Source: JBAZZQ01 sp041658725 (lineage in GTDB: Bacteria > Planctomycetota > Phycisphaerae > JAAYCJ01). From it: a DNA stretch of 64,000 bases. The translations under genes were made by a program, and so were the position numbers. Where the stretch lies: assembly GCA_041658725.1 (NCBI GenBank), contig JBAZZQ010000012.1:16685-80684 (forward strand). The letters run 5' to 3'. This document shows, piece after piece, positions 50,919-59,881 of this stretch (positions are counted from its first letter, which is position 1; each line of letters opens with the position of its first letter). Below the pieces are notes generated by a model, which searched no databases, had not been told where the DNA came from, and saw nothing but the letters and a program-made list of their open reading frames with translations.

Positions 50919-52160
50919 ATGCCCCTGTATCAATATCAGGCATTGAACCAGTCGAAAGCGGATGTGCGGGGAGAAATCACCGCCGCAGGTCCGGACGAGG
51001 CGCTTTCCCTGATTCGCGAGCAGGGATTGTTCCCCACCTCCTTGAAGGAAAAGATAAAATTCAAGAAACCCCAGGGCCAGACCCAATCCATTGAACAGGC
51101 TTGCCCGAAATATCATCCGGAAAAGAAATATTTCTTCCGTGTTTCCCAAAAAGCTCTGATCCAATTTACCCAACAATTCGCGCAAATGCATGATGCTGGA
51201 CTTAACATTCTGCGTTCGATTGATATCCTCGAAAAACAGCAGCGCCCCGGATTACTGAAACGGACCCTTAAACAAATTTCCCAGGATGTAGCCGGTGGAA
51301 GCGCGCTCGCCGACGCAATGGCCAAGCACCCGCGTGTTTTTGACGATCTATACGTCAAAATGGTCTCGGTGGGAGAAGTTACGGGCGAAATGGAAAAAAT
51401 TCTGACCAGTATCGGTGATTATAAGGAAAAAATGCTTCGCCTGCGCCAAAAAGTCATTCGAGCTTCGATTTATCCCGCGTTTGTCATCGTATTTGCCATC
51501 GGGATATTCGTTTTCATCGCACTGGTCGTCACTCCCATGCTAAATTCGGCCATTCAGGACACGGGCAGGCAGGTCCGGGGCCCGCTCGGTTTTCTATCCC
51601 AGATTCCCGGATGGTTCAAACTCCTACTCCTGCCCCCTCTTTTCTGGTTAGGCTGGAAATTTATGAACCTGACCGAGCCGGGCCGATACCTGATCGACTC
51701 GATCAAACTGAAAATTCCTATTCTTGGAAGAATTTTTTATAAAATCGCGGTGGCTCGTTTTGGAAGGATACTCGGAACGCTCCTGGCGGCGGGAGTGCCT
51801 ATCCTGGAAGCCATTCGAATTACCCGCGACACGACCGGGAATCAAGTTTTTGCCCGGAGCATGGATGACATTCACGACTCCGTCCGCGAGGGTCACGCAT
51901 TGACCGGACTGCTAAAAAACTCCCGCCTGTTTGACCCTGTCGCGGTCAATATGGTCGAAGTCGGGGAAGAAACCGGTGATCTGGATAAGGTCCTCCTGAA
52001 ACTGGCGGATAATTATGAGCAGGACGTGGATACATTGACCGGATATTTGGTCGGTATTCTCGAACCGATCCTGCTCATCATTATGTGCCTGGGCGTGGGA
52101 GGATTTGTCGCCGTACAGTTCACGCGAATTTATGGGGCGTTGGCCGGAGGGGGGCCTTGA
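50919..52160 (+). CDS. pilC: Type IV pilus/type II secretion platform protein 1
   Basis: 413 residues with two GspF domains (about 75-200 and 275-400), each holding a membrane helix pair (e.g. ASIYPAFVIVFAIGIFVFIA and ILEPILLIIMCLGVGGFVAV) and MVEVGEETGDLDKVL. It is the inner-membrane platform that couples PilB/PilT to the pilus. A second, similar gene follows directly, so two platforms are made. Confidence 0.94.
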   Translation: MPLYQYQALNQSKADVRGEITAAGPDEALSLIREQGLFPTSLKEKIKFKKPQGQTQSIEQACPKYHPEKKYFFRVSQKALIQFTQQFAQMHDAGLNILRSIDILEKQQRPGLLKRTLKQISQDVAGGSALADAMAKHPRVFDDLYVKMVSVGEVTGEMEKILTSIGDYKEKMLRLRQKVIRASIYPAFVIVFAIGIFVFIALVVTPMLNSAIQDTGRQVRGPLGFLSQIPGWFKLLLLPPLFWLGWKFMNLTEPGRYLIDSIKLKIPILGRIFYKIAVARFGRILGTLLAAGVPILEAIRITRDTTGNQVFARSMDDIHDSVREGHALTGLLKNSRLFDPVAVNMVEVGEETGDLDKVLLKLADNYEQDVDTLTGYLVGILEPILLIIMCLGVGGFVAVQFTRIYGALAGGGP

Positions 52161-52226
52161 CGTAAAAACTATAATATATGTGGCGATCAACAAAGAATAA
52201 ATGTACCTAAAATTGAGGATTCAGAT

Positions 52227-53492
52227 ATGGGAACTTATCTATATGAAGCGATGAATTCGTCAGGCCAGGAAGTCAAGGCGGAAATAGATGCCGCCACGAC
52301 GGAAGAGGCGATTTCCAAAATCCGCGAGCAAGGGCTTTTCCCGACCAAGGTCAAAGAAAAAGGCGGGAAAAAGCGAGGGGGGGCCGAAGCCGTCAAAGTG
52401 GGAAAGCGACCTGCCGGCTCCTCGGGGTTCAGCATGGGCGTATCGAGTAAAAAGCTGACCCAGTTCACCCGCCAACTGGCCACTCTCCAGGATGCTGGAT
52501 TGCCGATCCTTCGTTCCTTAAAAATCCTTGAACAACAGCAGAAACCGGGGTTGCTCCGGGTCGTGCTTAAGGAAGTCGCCGACGACGTCGAAGGCGGATC
52601 GACCCTCTCCGAAGCCATGGGCAAACACCCCAAAGCGTTTGACAAACTATACGTAAAAATGGTGGCGGCAGGAGAGGCGGGCGGTGTTCTGGAAACTATT
52701 CTGGAACGTTTGGCCGAGTTCATGGAAAAGGCCCAGCGACTCCACCGCAAGGTCGTAGGGGCAATGATCTATCCCGTCGCCGTCATCACCTTCGCCGGCG
52801 GAATCGTCATTTTCATCATGGTCGTGGTCGTTCCAAAGTTTCAACAGATCTTTGCCGATTTCGGAACCACTCTTCCCCTCCCCACGCAACTCCTGATCAG
52901 AATCAGTAATTGGTTTGCCACGGGAATGCCTCCCGGATGGGCGGTGGTCGTGTTTTCTCCTCTGGTCATTTGGCTGATCTTTAAACTGATCAAGCAATCG
53001 CAGGTCGGCAAGTTTGTCCTGGACCTTATAAAGCTAAAAATCCCGATTATGGGAAACATCATTCATAAAACCGCGGTGGCCAGATTTACTCGAACCCTCG
53101 GCACCTTGATTAACGCCGGAGTTCCAATCCTCGAGGCCATCAACATCACCAAAGATACCACAGGAAATGAGGTCTTTTCCAAGGCGTTGACCGGAGTGCA
53201 CGATTCGATCCGGGAAGGCGAAACTTTCGCCGACCCCCTCCGGTCCTCCCGCGTGGTCGATTCACTGGTCGTTAACATGGTTGACGTCGGAGAAGAAACA
53301 GGTGACTTGGACAAGATGCTCCTGAAGGTGGCCGACAACTACGACGAAGAAGTCGAGACCCTCGTCGGTTCCCTCGTAAGCCTCCTGGAGCCGGTCCTGG
53401 TCATTTTTCTCGGTCTGGTCGTCGGATCGATCGTCGTTGCGCTATTCCTTCCCCTCGTAAAACTGATCGGGGCTGTTTCAGGCGGAAAATAA
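52227..53492 (+). CDS. pilC: Type IV pilus/type II secretion platform protein 2
   Basis: 421 residues, the same two-GspF-domain layout as its neighbour: QFTRQLATLQDAGLPILRSL, MIYPVAVITFAGGIVIFIMV, MVDVGEETGDLDKMLLKVAD. Both carry the same N-terminal start (YEAMNSSGQEVKAEI versus YQALNQSKADVRGEI), so they arose by tandem duplication. Either two pili/secretion machines share this locus or the pair forms a mixed platform. Confidence 0.95.
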   Translation: MGTYLYEAMNSSGQEVKAEIDAATTEEAISKIREQGLFPTKVKEKGGKKRGGAEAVKVGKRPAGSSGFSMGVSSKKLTQFTRQLATLQDAGLPILRSLKILEQQQKPGLLRVVLKEVADDVEGGSTLSEAMGKHPKAFDKLYVKMVAAGEAGGVLETILERLAEFMEKAQRLHRKVVGAMIYPVAVITFAGGIVIFIMVVVVPKFQQIFADFGTTLPLPTQLLIRISNWFATGMPPGWAVVVFSPLVIWLIFKLIKQSQVGKFVLDLIKLKIPIMGNIIHKTAVARFTRTLGTLINAGVPILEAINITKDTTGNEVFSKALTGVHDSIREGETFADPLRSSRVVDSLVVNMVDVGEETGDLDKMLLKVADNYDEEVETLVGSLVSLLEPVLVIFLGLVVGSIVVALFLPLVKLIGAVSGGK

Positions 53493-53584
53493 AAAACTAC
53501 GTAACCATTGGGTTGTAGTCAAGGTGTAGTTTCATATTTTTGTAAAAACGAAGATGTCGTAAACTCTTTATGTATAAGATACCT

Positions 53585-53673
53585 GGAGGGATGTCCGAGT
53601 GGCTGAAGGAGTCGGTCTTGAAAACCGATGTGGGGAATTAACTCCACCGTGGGTTCGAATCCCACTCCCTCCG
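53585..53673 (+). tRNA. tRNA-Ser (anticodon TGA)
   Basis: Acceptor GGAGGGA / TCCCTCC, long variable arm typical of Ser (GTGGGGAATTAACTCCAC), anticodon stem-loop GTCGGTCTTGAAAACCGAT giving UGA, and T-loop GGTTCGAATCC. CCA is not encoded. It lies between the convergent pilC and pilB groups. Confidence 0.96.
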
Positions 53674-53704
53674 TTCTGTGGTTTCGTCCGTATTAGGATT
53701 TTTT

Positions 53705-55444
53705 TTATTCCGCTTCCAGGATGGTCTCTTTGACGATTTCCTCAATGGTGGTCACACCGTCAAAAAGAGCCATCAATCCCGACTGACGCAGGGTGCGCAT
53801 TCCTTTTTTACGAGAAACCTGTCGTAAGACCTGGGTGGACCCGTTTTTCATGATCAATTCCCGATGCTCGTCATCAATGACCATGATTTCGTAAATGCCC
53901 AGCCGGCCTCGATATCCCGTGCCGTGGCAAAATTCACAGCCTTTGCCGTAGTATAACTGTTTGCCCTTGACATCTTCCGGTTTTAATTCCAGTTCCATGA
54001 GTTGTTCTTCGTTGGGATCATAAGCGGTTTTACAATGGGTGCAGATTTTCCGGACCAACCGTTGAGCCACAATGGCTTCGAGCACGGCGGTGATGAGGAA
54101 GGGTTCGACCCCAAGATCGACCAATCGGGCGATGGTGCTCGGGGCATCGTTGGTGTGCAGGGTCGTAAAAACCAGGTGTCCGGTCAGGGAGGCCTGGACG
54201 GCAATGGTGGCCGTCTCCAGATCACGAATTTCTCCGACGAGGATGATGTCCGGGTCCTGCCGCAAGAAGGAACGAAGGCACCGGGCGAAGGTCAGACCGA
54301 TTTCATCGTTGATCTGGACCTGCATCAATCCTTCGATATCATATTCCACGGGGTTTTCCGTGGTCAGAATTTTAACGGAAACTTCATTTAATTCATTCAG
54401 CGCAGAATAGAGGGTGGTCGTTTTTCCGCTCCCCGTAGGACCGGTGACGATAATGACCCCGTGCGGTTTATGGATCAACTGGCGGAAGAGGCGGATATCG
54501 TCTTCGTGGAAACCGAGTTTTTCGATATCCAACGCGACCTGCGTCCGGTCAAGGACACGCATCACGATGCTTTCCCCAAACATGGTGGGAAGGACCGAGA
54601 CACGAAGGTCCACGGGCATACCATTGACGGTCAGGGGGATACGGCCGTCCTGGGGGATACGGCGTTCGGCGATATCGAGATTTGCCATGACCTTGATACG
54701 CGAGGAAATCGCCATCGCGATAAAGCGCGGAGGGGGCGACATATCATAAAGGACACCGTCGATACGGTATCGCATTCGGAACTCTTCCTCGAAGGGCTCA
54801 AAATGGACGTCCGATGCCTTGTTGTGGATGGCCTGCAAAAGGACCTGGTTCAACAATTTCTTGACGGGGCTGGATTCGGCCATTTCTTTGAGGGTATCCA
54901 GATCGACCGAATCCCCGCGACCCTGAAGCTGGGCGAGTTTGGTATCCGCCTTGATCTCGTCAATCAGGTCCTGGATGTCCTCCACGGCCTCTTCGGGATA
55001 ATATCGGGCGAGGGCTTTTATAACCTGTTCTTCCGGGGAATAGCAGGCAACGACGTTAAATCCCAAAAAACGCTTGATGTCATCGGTGGCGGAAAAGTTA
55101 TCAGGATTGCACATGGCGATGGTCAGGGTGTTGGTCGTCGGTTGATGATCGATGGGGATCACTTTGTAGATATTCGCCATTTGGGGGGTGACCAGACTGC
55201 TGACTTCACGGGGGATTTCGAGAGTATCCAGGAGAACGGTCTCCATCCCTTTTTGAGCCGCCAGGGCCTGGTTAAGCTCGTCCTCCGTGACCGACCCCAT
55301 TTCGACCAGAATTCGACCCAGCGGTCCGTGGCGCTTCGTCTGGATCTCAAGGGCCTCATGGACCTGGTCGCGGGTGAGTTTGCCCATTTTGATGAGCACT
55401 CGCCCCAGTCGTCGACCTTGTAATTGTTTTATCGGTATCGCCAT
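53705..55444 (-). CDS. pilB: Type IV pilus assembly/type II secretion ATPase PilB 1, with tandem MshEN motifs
   Basis: 579 residues. Two 24-residue MshEN motifs at 12-35 (RLGRVLIKMGKLTRDQ...) and 41-64 (PLGRILVEMGSVTEDE...), separated by exactly 5 residues, the arrangement that binds c-di-GMP in MshE. The ATPase core has Walker A GPTGSGKTTT, Asp boxes with DPDIILVGEIRDLETA (Walker B), HLVFTTLHTND, and a tetracysteine CTHCK...CEFCHGTG near 485-525. Powers pilus extension or secretion. Stop overlaps closely with nothing; pilT follows upstream by 33 bp. Confidence 0.95.
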   Translation of the reverse strand: MAIPIKQLQGRRLGRVLIKMGKLTRDQVHEALEIQTKRHGPLGRILVEMGSVTEDELNQALAAQKGMETVLLDTLEIPREVSSLVTPQMANIYKVIPIDHQPTTNTLTIAMCNPDNFSATDDIKRFLGFNVVACYSPEEQVIKALARYYPEEAVEDIQDLIDEIKADTKLAQLQGRGDSVDLDTLKEMAESSPVKKLLNQVLLQAIHNKASDVHFEPFEEEFRMRYRIDGVLYDMSPPPRFIAMAISSRIKVMANLDIAERRIPQDGRIPLTVNGMPVDLRVSVLPTMFGESIVMRVLDRTQVALDIEKLGFHEDDIRLFRQLIHKPHGVIIVTGPTGSGKTTTLYSALNELNEVSVKILTTENPVEYDIEGLMQVQINDEIGLTFARCLRSFLRQDPDIILVGEIRDLETATIAVQASLTGHLVFTTLHTNDAPSTIARLVDLGVEPFLITAVLEAIVAQRLVRKICTHCKTAYDPNEEQLMELELKPEDVKGKQLYYGKGCEFCHGTGYRGRLGIYEIMVIDDEHRELIMKNGSTQVLRQVSRKKGMRTLRQSGLMALFDGVTTIEEIVKETILEAE

Positions 55445-55477
55445 ATTGCTACTCCACCGCGGATGGTTGCGGTTCGT

Positions 55478-56608
55478 TTATTCGTTTTCGTCTCCCGTTG
55501 TTACACCGCCGATAATCGGTCCGTATCCGACACCCCAACCGGGACGATGGATATCGAGTTTCGACTTCATCTGACCGGGGGAGCGGCATTTATCGAGTAA
55601 TTCCTCCAGGCTGATGATTCCCTGATCGAACAACATCCAGAGGTGATCGTCCAGGAGCTGCATTCCGTACTTTTTACCGGTCTGAATACTCGAATCGATT
55701 CGGTAAACCTTATTTTCACGGATGAGGTTGGAAATGGCGGGGGTGACTACCATAAACTCATAAGCCGCCACACGACCCGTCGTCGTTCTCGGCAAAAGAG
55801 CCTGCGAGAGCACAGCGATCAGGTTCGACGACAACTGAACGCGAATCTGCTCCTGCTGGTTGACGGGGAACTGGTCGGAGATACGGGAAATGGTTCCCTG
55901 GGCACCGGTGGTGTGCAGGGTTCCAAAGACCAGGTGACCGGTTTCCGCGGCGCGAATGGCCGATTCCATGGTTTCCAAATCGCGCAATTCGCCGACAAGA
56001 ATCACGTCGGGGTCTTGACGCAAAACGCGACGAAGGGCCTCGGAGAAACTTGGAACGTCGCTTCCCACTTCACGCTGATTCACCATCGATTTTTTATGAG
56101 GATGGTAATATTCGATCGGGTCTTCGACGGTAACGATATGCTGGTCCATTTCACTGTTGATGTAATCGATCATGGTGGCAAGTGTGGTCGTTTTACCCGA
56201 TCCGGTCGGACCGGTAACAAGAAAAAGTCCTCGGGGGCGACGGCACAAACTTTTGACGATGGCAGGCAATCCGATTTCCTCAAAGGTCAGCAATTTGTTG
56301 GGGATTTGCCGGAGAACCATCGAAATGTTTCCCTTTTGCTTAAAAACGGCGACCCTGAACCGGGCCGCGTCTCCGAACGCGAATCCGTAGTCCGTTCCAC
56401 CCTCCTCCTGAATTTCCTGCTGATTGCGGTCCGGAGTAATCGCCTTCATCAGCGAGATCGTATCCTCCGGTTCCAGAACTTTGGTCTCGAGGTTTCGCAG
56501 ACGGCCATGAATCCGAAGGACCGGCGGACGACCACAGTGTAAATGCAAGTCAGAAGCCCCTCGACGCACGCACGTTTCCAATAACCGATCTATCTGTATC
56601 GTAGCCAC
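55478..56608 (-). CDS. pilT: Type IV pilus retraction ATPase PilT
   Basis: 376 residues, normal length. ASDLHLHCGRPPVLRIHGRL near the start, Walker A GPTGSGKTTT, DPDVILVGELRDLETM, TGHLVFGTLHTTGAQGTISR, and the C-terminal domain. Drives pilus retraction and twitching. It lies between two PilB-type ATPases, 3 bp after PilB2 on the minus strand, so the three are co-expressed. Confidence 0.95.
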   Translation of the reverse strand: MATIQIDRLLETCVRRGASDLHLHCGRPPVLRIHGRLRNLETKVLEPEDTISLMKAITPDRNQQEIQEEGGTDYGFAFGDAARFRVAVFKQKGNISMVLRQIPNKLLTFEEIGLPAIVKSLCRRPRGLFLVTGPTGSGKTTTLATMIDYINSEMDQHIVTVEDPIEYYHPHKKSMVNQREVGSDVPSFSEALRRVLRQDPDVILVGELRDLETMESAIRAAETGHLVFGTLHTTGAQGTISRISDQFPVNQQEQIRVQLSSNLIAVLSQALLPRTTTGRVAAYEFMVVTPAISNLIRENKVYRIDSSIQTGKKYGMQLLDDHLWMLFDQGIISLEELLDKCRSPGQMKSKLDIHRPGWGVGYGPIIGGVTTGDENE

Positions 56609-56611
56609 CGC

Positions 56612-58348
56612 TTAAATTTCCTCCATAACAACACCTTCGGTCTGAGTAATTCGCGCTAGTTCTTCCGGGGTCGTCACCCCTCTGAGAATCTTAACTTTTC
56701 CATCCGCGAGGAGGGGCTTCATCCCGCTGGCAAGGGCCGCCCGGCGGAGCTTATTGGTCGGGGCCCGGGCAAAGGCCAGTTCCCGGACTTCATTATTCAT
56801 TTCCATCATTTCGAAAATGGCCACTCGTCCACGATATCCGGTGTTATGACAGGCCTTGCATCCTTTACCTTTGTAAAATTTGTAATCGTCCGCTTTATTC
56901 GGATCGAAACCGATGAGTTGCAGGACGAGTTTGTCGGGCGCAGGATCAATTGCCTTGCATTCCTTGCAGATCGTTCGGATTAGGCGCTGGGCCATAATCG
57001 CCTGGACGGAACTGGCCACCAGGAAGGGTTTGACACCCATATCGATCAAACGGGTGACGGCACTGGGGGCATCGTTGGTATGCAAGGTGCTGAACACCAG
57101 GTGTCCGGTCAGTGCGGCCTGAATGGCAACCTCGGCCACTTCCAAGTCACGAATTTCCCCGACAAGGATGATATTCGGGGCCTGACGCAACATGGCCCGA
57201 AGTATCTTGGCAAAGCTTAATCCGATATGTTCGTTCACCTGGCACTGATTCATACCCGCGAAGTTGTATTCCACAGGGTCTTCGGCGGTAATAATCTTTT
57301 TGTCAGGTTTGTTCAGTTCCTGAAGCGCTCCGTAAAGGGTGGTCGTTTTTCCAGAACCCGTCGGGCCGGTGACCAGAAAAATTCCGTTTGGACGGCGAAT
57401 GATCTTCTGGAACCGACGATAATCTTCTTCCTCAAACCCCATGGACTGGATACCGATTTTGACGTTATCGGGACGCAGGATACGCATGACGATGGTTTCA
57501 CCGTGATAAGCGGGGATGCAGCTTACTCGAAAGTCGATCTGTTGGTTGTCGACGGTCATCTTGATACGTCCGTCCTGGGGAAGCCGTTTCTGGGCGATAT
57601 CCATGGGACGAGACATGATCTTCAACCGGCTGATGACCGCGCTCTGCATGCTTTTAGGAATCGAATCGCGCTCGATGCACATCCCGTCGATCCGATAACG
57701 GACGCGAACGTGACCGGCAAAGGGTTCCACGTGAATATCCGAAGCCCGCGAGCGAACCGCTTCCGAAATGATGAGGTTCAGCAGCCGAACGATCGGCGCG
57801 TTGGCGTCTTCGTCACCTTCGAGCTTTAAACCCTCGACATCAATTGAAGAATCGACCGACGCGTCCATCGAAGCCGCGCGAATCTCATCGACCGTCTTAT
57901 CCAGACTGTCGTTGCGTTTGTTCAGAAATTCATCGATGTATTCTTTGATTTTCTTTTTACTGGCCATGGCGCATTCGATATCTGTGCCCAGGCGAAATCG
58001 AATCAGGTCCTGAAGATCAAGATTGAGGGGATCGTGAATGAGTATCCGCAGCCGGCCTTCTTTTTTCCCCAAAGGCAAAATAAAATGCTTTCGGATAATA
58101 TCTTCGGGAATAAGATTAATGGAAGCCGAAATTTCCGTGTTGTGTTCCGGCTCGATATATTCCAGTCCGAACTGATCGGCTAACGCCTTGGCGACGTCTT
58201 CATCCGAGACCAGTTGAAGTTTGGTCAAAACATCACCAATCTGCTGGCCATGCTCCTGGGCGTACTTCAACGCCGTTTCCAAATCGCCCGGCGCGACCTT
58301 TCCCCAATCCAATAGTATTTCACCCAGTTTCTTGCGTTTACGGGCCAT
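56612..58348 (-). CDS. pilB: Type IV pilus assembly/type II secretion ATPase PilB 2
   Basis: 578 residues from the ATG at 58348 (MARKRKKLGEILLDWGKV); the frame is open to 58408. The N-terminal domain resembles MshEN but has only the first motif well kept (KLGEILLDWGKVAPGDLETAL), the second diverged, so c-di-GMP binding is less certain than in PilB1. ATPase core: GPTGSGKTTT, APNIILVGEIRDLEVA, HLVFSTLHTNDAPS, tetracysteine CKECK...CKACHNTG. First gene of the minus-strand pilB2-pilT-pilB1 group. The 58349-58691 spacer upstream holds no gene. Confidence 0.95.
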   Translation of the reverse strand: MARKRKKLGEILLDWGKVAPGDLETALKYAQEHGQQIGDVLTKLQLVSDEDVAKALADQFGLEYIEPEHNTEISASINLIPEDIIRKHFILPLGKKEGRLRILIHDPLNLDLQDLIRFRLGTDIECAMASKKKIKEYIDEFLNKRNDSLDKTVDEIRAASMDASVDSSIDVEGLKLEGDEDANAPIVRLLNLIISEAVRSRASDIHVEPFAGHVRVRYRIDGMCIERDSIPKSMQSAVISRLKIMSRPMDIAQKRLPQDGRIKMTVDNQQIDFRVSCIPAYHGETIVMRILRPDNVKIGIQSMGFEEEDYRRFQKIIRRPNGIFLVTGPTGSGKTTTLYGALQELNKPDKKIITAEDPVEYNFAGMNQCQVNEHIGLSFAKILRAMLRQAPNIILVGEIRDLEVAEVAIQAALTGHLVFSTLHTNDAPSAVTRLIDMGVKPFLVASSVQAIMAQRLIRTICKECKAIDPAPDKLVLQLIGFDPNKADDYKFYKGKGCKACHNTGYRGRVAIFEMMEMNNEVRELAFARAPTNKLRRAALASGMKPLLADGKVKILRGVTTPEELARITQTEGVVMEEI

Positions 58349-58691
58349 TAACTCTCGTCCATTTCTGAAAAAACGCCTCGCGTATTCTCGTTTCCGTCTG
58401 TGGATCACTGATTGCTTTTTTTATCACTCGCTCGGGTTGGCCTCTCGCCAACGGTCAGGCTGGTTTATCGTCTATCGCGTCTGAAACTTTTGGCTCAAAA
58501 AGGTTATCTCAATCGGCCAGCCTTAATTTGAACCTGAACTTCTACCGGTCTTTTGTATTCTATGAAACCGGATACCCAATCGTCAAGTGTTTTTCATTTT
58601 CTAAATGGAAAAGGGTGTGCCGGAAAAAAATACTGGAAAAATAATAATTAACCATAGAAAATACTACGATGGTTAAAGGAGGAACATTTCC

Positions 58692-59795
58692 ATGAGACAC
58701 ATTTTCGTATATAGTTTTCTTATCTATGTGATGTTGTTTTCGGGCTTAAATGACCTTCTGGCGAAGGGAAAATTTATCGAGCTTGTAGGTTGGGGTGGAG
58801 GAGTTCCCCAGGAAATTGTTCCGGCGGCTGCGGATACCGGTTTTACGGATATTGCAGTGTGGCAGCATGATCCTGCCTACCTGAAATCACTGGTGAAGGA
58901 GGGGAAAAAGTATGGTCTTGGTATATATTCCTCCATCTTCCTTAACGACACTGCCGCATGGAAAGCAAAGTATCCCAACCTGCCGCCACCTCTTCAAGAA
59001 ATGAACGCGCAAGAGAACCAAGCCTTAACCCGAATAAATAAAGATACAAGTAAGGGAAAGTCCAACTATCAATACGGCGGAGAGCCTGTTCAGAAAATCG
59101 AAGTCCTCACGACCGAACTCCTTTGCTTCCATGATCCAAAAGTTGTGCAGTTTTTCAAAGACCAAATAAAAAGTGTGCTGTCGGTTCCCGGCATCAAAGG
59201 GATTGCATTCGATTTTTTCGGATATCGGAACTACCACTGTTGTTACTGCAAACACTCCCTGGAACTGTTCAAGCAGTTTCAGCAAAAGCATCCGGGAATG
59301 GCCCCCGACAAAACCCTGGATGCTTTTTCGTTGGAGACGCTTGTTGCTTTCAATAATGAATTGGCGGAATATACCCGTGCCGTAAAACCCGCCGCCAAAG
59401 TTACTACTCATGTGTATCCTGTGTTTCTTCCTGATCCCCTGTATGGGAATCGGTTGGATGTGGATATTTGTGGTCAAACCGCCGCCTGGTTTTTCGAGCC
59501 GTTCTGGAGCTATGATAAAATAAAAAATTACACGCGAATTATTTTCGGAAAGGAAAAGCGATATTATCCGCGATCTGAAGGTTCGGCTCTGATCGGCATT
59601 TACGACCGGCCACGGACGCATGCGCCTAAAAGTCCGGAGCGGGTCGAAAAAGAACTGCAAGCCATTTTAGATGGCGGCGGTGATCGCGTCCAGGTCTGTT
59701 CGATGAACGATGTTTTGGGCAATAAGCAGTATAAAGCGATCTTTCGAAAATATTTTAAGCAAACCAAAACGAAACAAAACCAGTTGAAGGAATAA
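58692..59795 (+). CDS. Secreted TIM-barrel glycoside hydrolase-like protein
   Basis: 367 residues. AAAGGAGG precedes the ATG, and a signal peptide (IFVYSFLIYVMLFSGLNDLLA) opens the chain. The body reads as a beta/alpha barrel (ELVGWGGGVPQEIVPAAADT, then GIKGIAFDFFGYRNYHCCYC with an Asp where retaining glycosidases have the acid or nucleophile, and KVTTHVYPVFLPDP). CCYCKHS may bind metal. It resembles hypothetical glycosyl hydrolase families (DUF4015-like); substrate unknown. Confidence 0.65.
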   Translation: MRHIFVYSFLIYVMLFSGLNDLLAKGKFIELVGWGGGVPQEIVPAAADTGFTDIAVWQHDPAYLKSLVKEGKKYGLGIYSSIFLNDTAAWKAKYPNLPPPLQEMNAQENQALTRINKDTSKGKSNYQYGGEPVQKIEVLTTELLCFHDPKVVQFFKDQIKSVLSVPGIKGIAFDFFGYRNYHCCYCKHSLELFKQFQQKHPGMAPDKTLDAFSLETLVAFNNELAEYTRAVKPAAKVTTHVYPVFLPDPLYGNRLDVDICGQTAAWFFEPFWSYDKIKNYTRIIFGKEKRYYPRSEGSALIGIYDRPRTHAPKSPERVEKELQAILDGGGDRVQVCSMNDVLGNKQYKAIFRKYFKQTKTKQNQLKE

Positions 59796-59881
59796 ACCTT
59801 TCCAATTAGAAATTAGTCCTTCATTGACCCGAACCCGCTTGTTGTGTACTATGTGCACTATCTTGTTTTGGGAGTTAATGA

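Noticed and set aside
54461..55423. 320-codon plus-strand ORF opposite pilB1
   Set aside because: Antisense to an intact PilB with full ATPase motifs; composition is that of a shadow frame.
55643..56542. 299-codon plus-strand ORF opposite pilT
   Set aside because: Antisense shadow of an intact PilT.
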